64,000 nucleotides of DNA from Tetrahymena elliotti 4EA (lineage: Eukaryota; Ciliophora; Oligohymenophorea; Hymenostomatida; Tetrahymenidae). The position numbers were made by a program, and so were the translations under genes. This document shows positions 61,573 to 64,000 of the stretch, piece by piece. The stretch lies in NCBI GenBank assembly GCA_000231825.2, contig JH720294.1, forward strand, positions 1,391,419-1,455,418, given 5' to 3'. Under the pieces are notes generated by a model, which did no database searches, was not told the DNA's origin, and was given only the letters and a program-made list of their open reading frames with translations. Numbering within the stretch: the stretch's first letter is position 1; every line of letters starts with the position of its first letter.

Positions 61573-62762
61573 ATGGATAAACTAGAATAAGCAACTATAT
61601 ATTGTAAGAGGCATTCAGGGCATAAAATTAATTTTATAAATCTGACCACTTAAATCTGGGAAGAACCTAGTTGTGAATAATGTCTTTTAGAAGAAGGTTA
61701 GTTATTAAAAGATTATATTTCTATTTAAACTATTGATGTATGCAAAGATGATCACATATTTAGCAATTGGTCTCCAATTAGTGACTCGCAATTACTATAA
61801 AATATTTAATTAGCTCTTAAGTCTGAAAACTTTTATAACGAGATTTCAGGAAATTAAAAGCTTAAAGAATTAATTTAATTCTAAAAATAAACTTTGGAAA
61901 CATAATTTTAGATCTAAAAATCATTTATTTCTGAGTTCCATAATACGAATGAGCAAAATACTTCTTTTTTAAAAGAACAATTAAATATCTTTAATATCTA
62001 AAAAATTTCATCAGATGCCCCAACTTTTCTTAAATAAAATATTTTGAATTAAATTCATCTCTTTAGCTAAGATATTTTTGGATAATTATCGTTATAAATA
62101 ATTATTTAAAATGAAGAGAATAATAATTTGGTCAATTTGATTTTTGGAAAATGTGCATTTTGTAATTTTGAATAATCAAATTAAATGTAAATTTTAGAAA
62201 ATCAAAATGAAAAAAAAATAAGAATAGTCAAATAAGAACAAGTAAATGGTTAAGTTTATTTTAAATATTAATTAAATAAACAAAATATTTATTTAATGAT
62301 TAAGCAGGAGATTTCTTAATTATTGGTGTTTCTGGTGAAAATAATGCAAATACCATTCTAGGAAGTACTCGATATGGGAAAATTTTTAATAATAATCACG
62401 ATACTTATGGGGGAAGAGTAATAAAAGGAAAAAAATTTTATAAAATTGAAAAAGATTTTGTTATAGAAATGAGAGTAGACATACAAAATAGATAAATATA
62501 ATTTTTAGATTATCCTAATTACTAAAACATCTGTGAATTGGAAGAATGTAAAGAATTAGATTAAAATAAGAATTATTATTTAACACTTAGATTCTATTCA
62601 AAAAGTTCATACGAAACAAGTGTAGATTTAATATACTTTAATGAAATTAAAAATGAAGAAGAAAAATTTTATACGTCAGCATGTAAAGTATCAAATATTT
62701 AACTGAAGTAAAGTTTTCAATCTTTTGTTGTTTTATATTCATTTTTATTTTAATTCTCTTGA
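61573..62762 (+). pseudogene. B-box-like family, copy E (deleted and frameshifted)
   Basis: Starts with an intact ATG and N-terminal region (IYCKRHSGHKINFI ... PSCEQCLLEEGQ, VCKDDHIFSNWSPI). A block of coiled coil present in copies B and D (about 50 residues, between ALKSE and NFYNEISG) is deleted in frame. In the C-terminal domain a second deletion removes the YTFRFKFN segment near 62285 and shifts the frame, so the original frame ends at TGA 62470. Downstream the rest of the domain is intact in another frame (DQAGDFLIIGVSGEN, YGGRVIKGKKFYKIEKDF, VEMRVDIQ-like text, ETSVDLIYFNEI) and runs on to TGA 62760. A truncated 299-residue protein could still be made. Confidence 0.7.
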
Positions 62763-62864
62763 ATACGATTAGTAAATGAGTTAAAAAATCAGACCAACAA
62801 TTTAACAAATAGTATTTAACTAATATTTTTTCTTTTATAAATTTTAGTATTATTCTTTATCCAC

Positions 62865-63440
62865 CCACTTCTTTGTAACATTTAAAGAATTATAAAAATA
62901 AATATTCAATAAAGAAACATTTAAAAGAATTATAAAAAAAATAAAATTTGATAACAAGAAATAAGAATTAATGAATGAGCAACAAAACTCAACAAATATC
63001 AAATAGACCAACCAAAATTAGCCAGTCGCTTATAAATTAAAGTCTTTATTGATTCTATCATTCATTCAAAAATGTGTAATTAGTATTGAAATACGATTTT
63101 TACCCGAAGTAAAGACACAAAATTTAGAAATTAGAGCACTATGCTAAACCTGATCCTAATTCTTAAGCATGCACATTACCAACATTATGATAACTTTTAA
63201 AGGATTATTAAAATAAATATTCAATAAAGAAACATTGAAAAGAATGATAAAAATAATAAAATTTGAGAACAAGAAATAAGAATTAATGAATGAGCAACCG
63301 TACAGAACAAATATCAAGTAAACCAACCAAAAATTAGTCAGCCACTCATAAATTAGAGTCTTTATTTATTCTATCTATCACTCATTTAAAAATGTGTAAT
63401 TAGTATTGAAACACTATTTTTACTTAAGGTTAAATAAAAA
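62865..63440 (+). repeat. tRNA-like tandem unit, second locus
   Basis: Two units of the 5.8-9.3 kb repeat: a partial unit from about 62865, one full unit with core near 63100-63180 (GAAATTAGAGCACTATGCTA then GATCCTAATTC), and the beginning of another that stops at 63430 right after ACACTATTTTTACTTAAGGT. The linkers of the two units here are nearly identical to each other (AGAATTAATGAATGAGCAAC in both), so this locus is younger or more homogenised than the first. Confidence 0.75.
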
Positions 63441-64000
63441 TTTTGTGATATGGTTTAAAATTGAAAACATGAATATTTTGTCTCAAGACATTAGGTTTTT
63501 AATTTAAGACAATTTGATGAATTTTATAAAAATTTTCTTTAACTTAATAGTATGACCGCTCTAAACTTGATAAAAAAATGAATACATAAAATATTTTATA
63601 AATTAAATTAATACAAAACTATCATAAAATCCTCATATTGGTGAAATAAATTTAATTTTAGTTTATTTAATTTAATTTTTTTATTATAAATACTTTATCT
63701 TCATGAAATGTTTAATAAATTTAGAAAGCCTTTTAATTATATTTTAAAAATTATTGAAAGGTATTACATTTTTTTATTAATTTTGAAATAAAGATTTTAA
63801 ATTTTGATTAGTTGTCAAAAAATATATAATGAAAAAGCTTAAATTAAAAGTGACAGACAGTAAAATATTTGGGGAAGGACACAGCAGAGCCTAATTCCTA
63901 TAACTTTAATCCTAAAAGGATAGAATGCAATAATTCACATCATCCTTATATACTATATATATTTATATATAATTTAACTAATCTTTTTGCTTTTATTATT
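63441..64000. other. right-edge A+T-rich stretch
   Basis: No gene is seen. A G+C-richer patch at about 63850-63950 (GGGGAAGGACACAGCAGAGC, and ATCC/GGAT able to pair across TAAAA at 63910) is unexplained and is cut short by the window end context. Confidence 0.45.

Noticed and set aside
1..64000. Short standard-code ORFs of 60-108 codons spread over both strands
   Set aside because: Most are fragments of larger code-6 genes cut at TAA/TAG, or antisense shadows of them; only the frames ending at TGA were used.
1..64000. Telomere (CCCCAA/GGGGTT) or rDNA sequence
   Set aside because: No tandem CCCCAA or GGGGTT run and no rRNA-like block was seen in the window.

Overview
This window is nuclear DNA of a ciliate that reads UAA and UAG as glutamine and uses only UGA as stop (genetic code 6). 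Under the standard code nearly every reading frame breaks within 50-100 codons. When TAA and TAG are read as Gln, long frames appear that end at TGA, and known families read correctly through the reassigned codons (kinase, DnaJ, thioredoxin, M16 peptidase, CCDC130). Very high A+T, short A/T-rich GT-AG introns (mostly about 40-120 nt), Asn/Gln-rich proteins and a predicted ciliary WD40 protein point to an oligohymenophorean such as Tetrahymena, probably a macronuclear scaffold. A 100-N gap lies at 15908-16007.

Layout. 1-309: start of a minus-strand gene that runs off the left edge. 2426-4936 (-): Asn/Gln-rich coiled-coil protein. 5.8-9.3 kb: about twelve diverged copies of a 210-300-bp tandem unit with a tRNA-like core, interrupted by a dispersed element. 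10078-12625 (-): ULK/Atg1-like protein kinase. 14354-15607 (+): CCDC130/Saf4-type splicing factor. 16267-17567 (-): multi-pass membrane protein with an XK-like motif. 19705-21080 (+): protein with a C-terminal cytochrome b5 domain. 22551-23431 (-): unknown protein. 23833-28526 (-): EF-hand/WD40 protein of the WDR49/CFAP337 type, twelve exons. 30735-32526 (+): secreted or ER DnaJ protein (DNAJB11/Scj1 type). 33245-45346 (-): one uninterrupted 12.1-kb frame for a 4033-residue coiled-coil protein. 47336-48959 (+): thioredoxin-TPR protein of the CnoX/YbbN type with a likely mitochondrial presequence. 49860-53324 (+): insulin-degrading-enzyme-type M16 metallopeptidase. 54.1-62.8 kb: tandem family of B-box-like/coiled-coil/beta-domain genes, two intact and three broken. 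62.9-63.4 kb: the tRNA-like repeat returns.

The genes are individually transcribed eukaryotic units, not operons. Loose themes are protein folding (DnaJ, CnoX-like, M16), cilia and cytoskeleton (CFAP337-like, giant coiled coil), splicing and signalling. Introns were placed by hand; for every spliced model the exon lengths sum to a multiple of three. The least explained material is repetitive: the tRNA-like tandem unit at both ends, a dispersed element also at both ends, a nested-palindrome motif present three times (once beside the assembly gap), and the decaying gene family.
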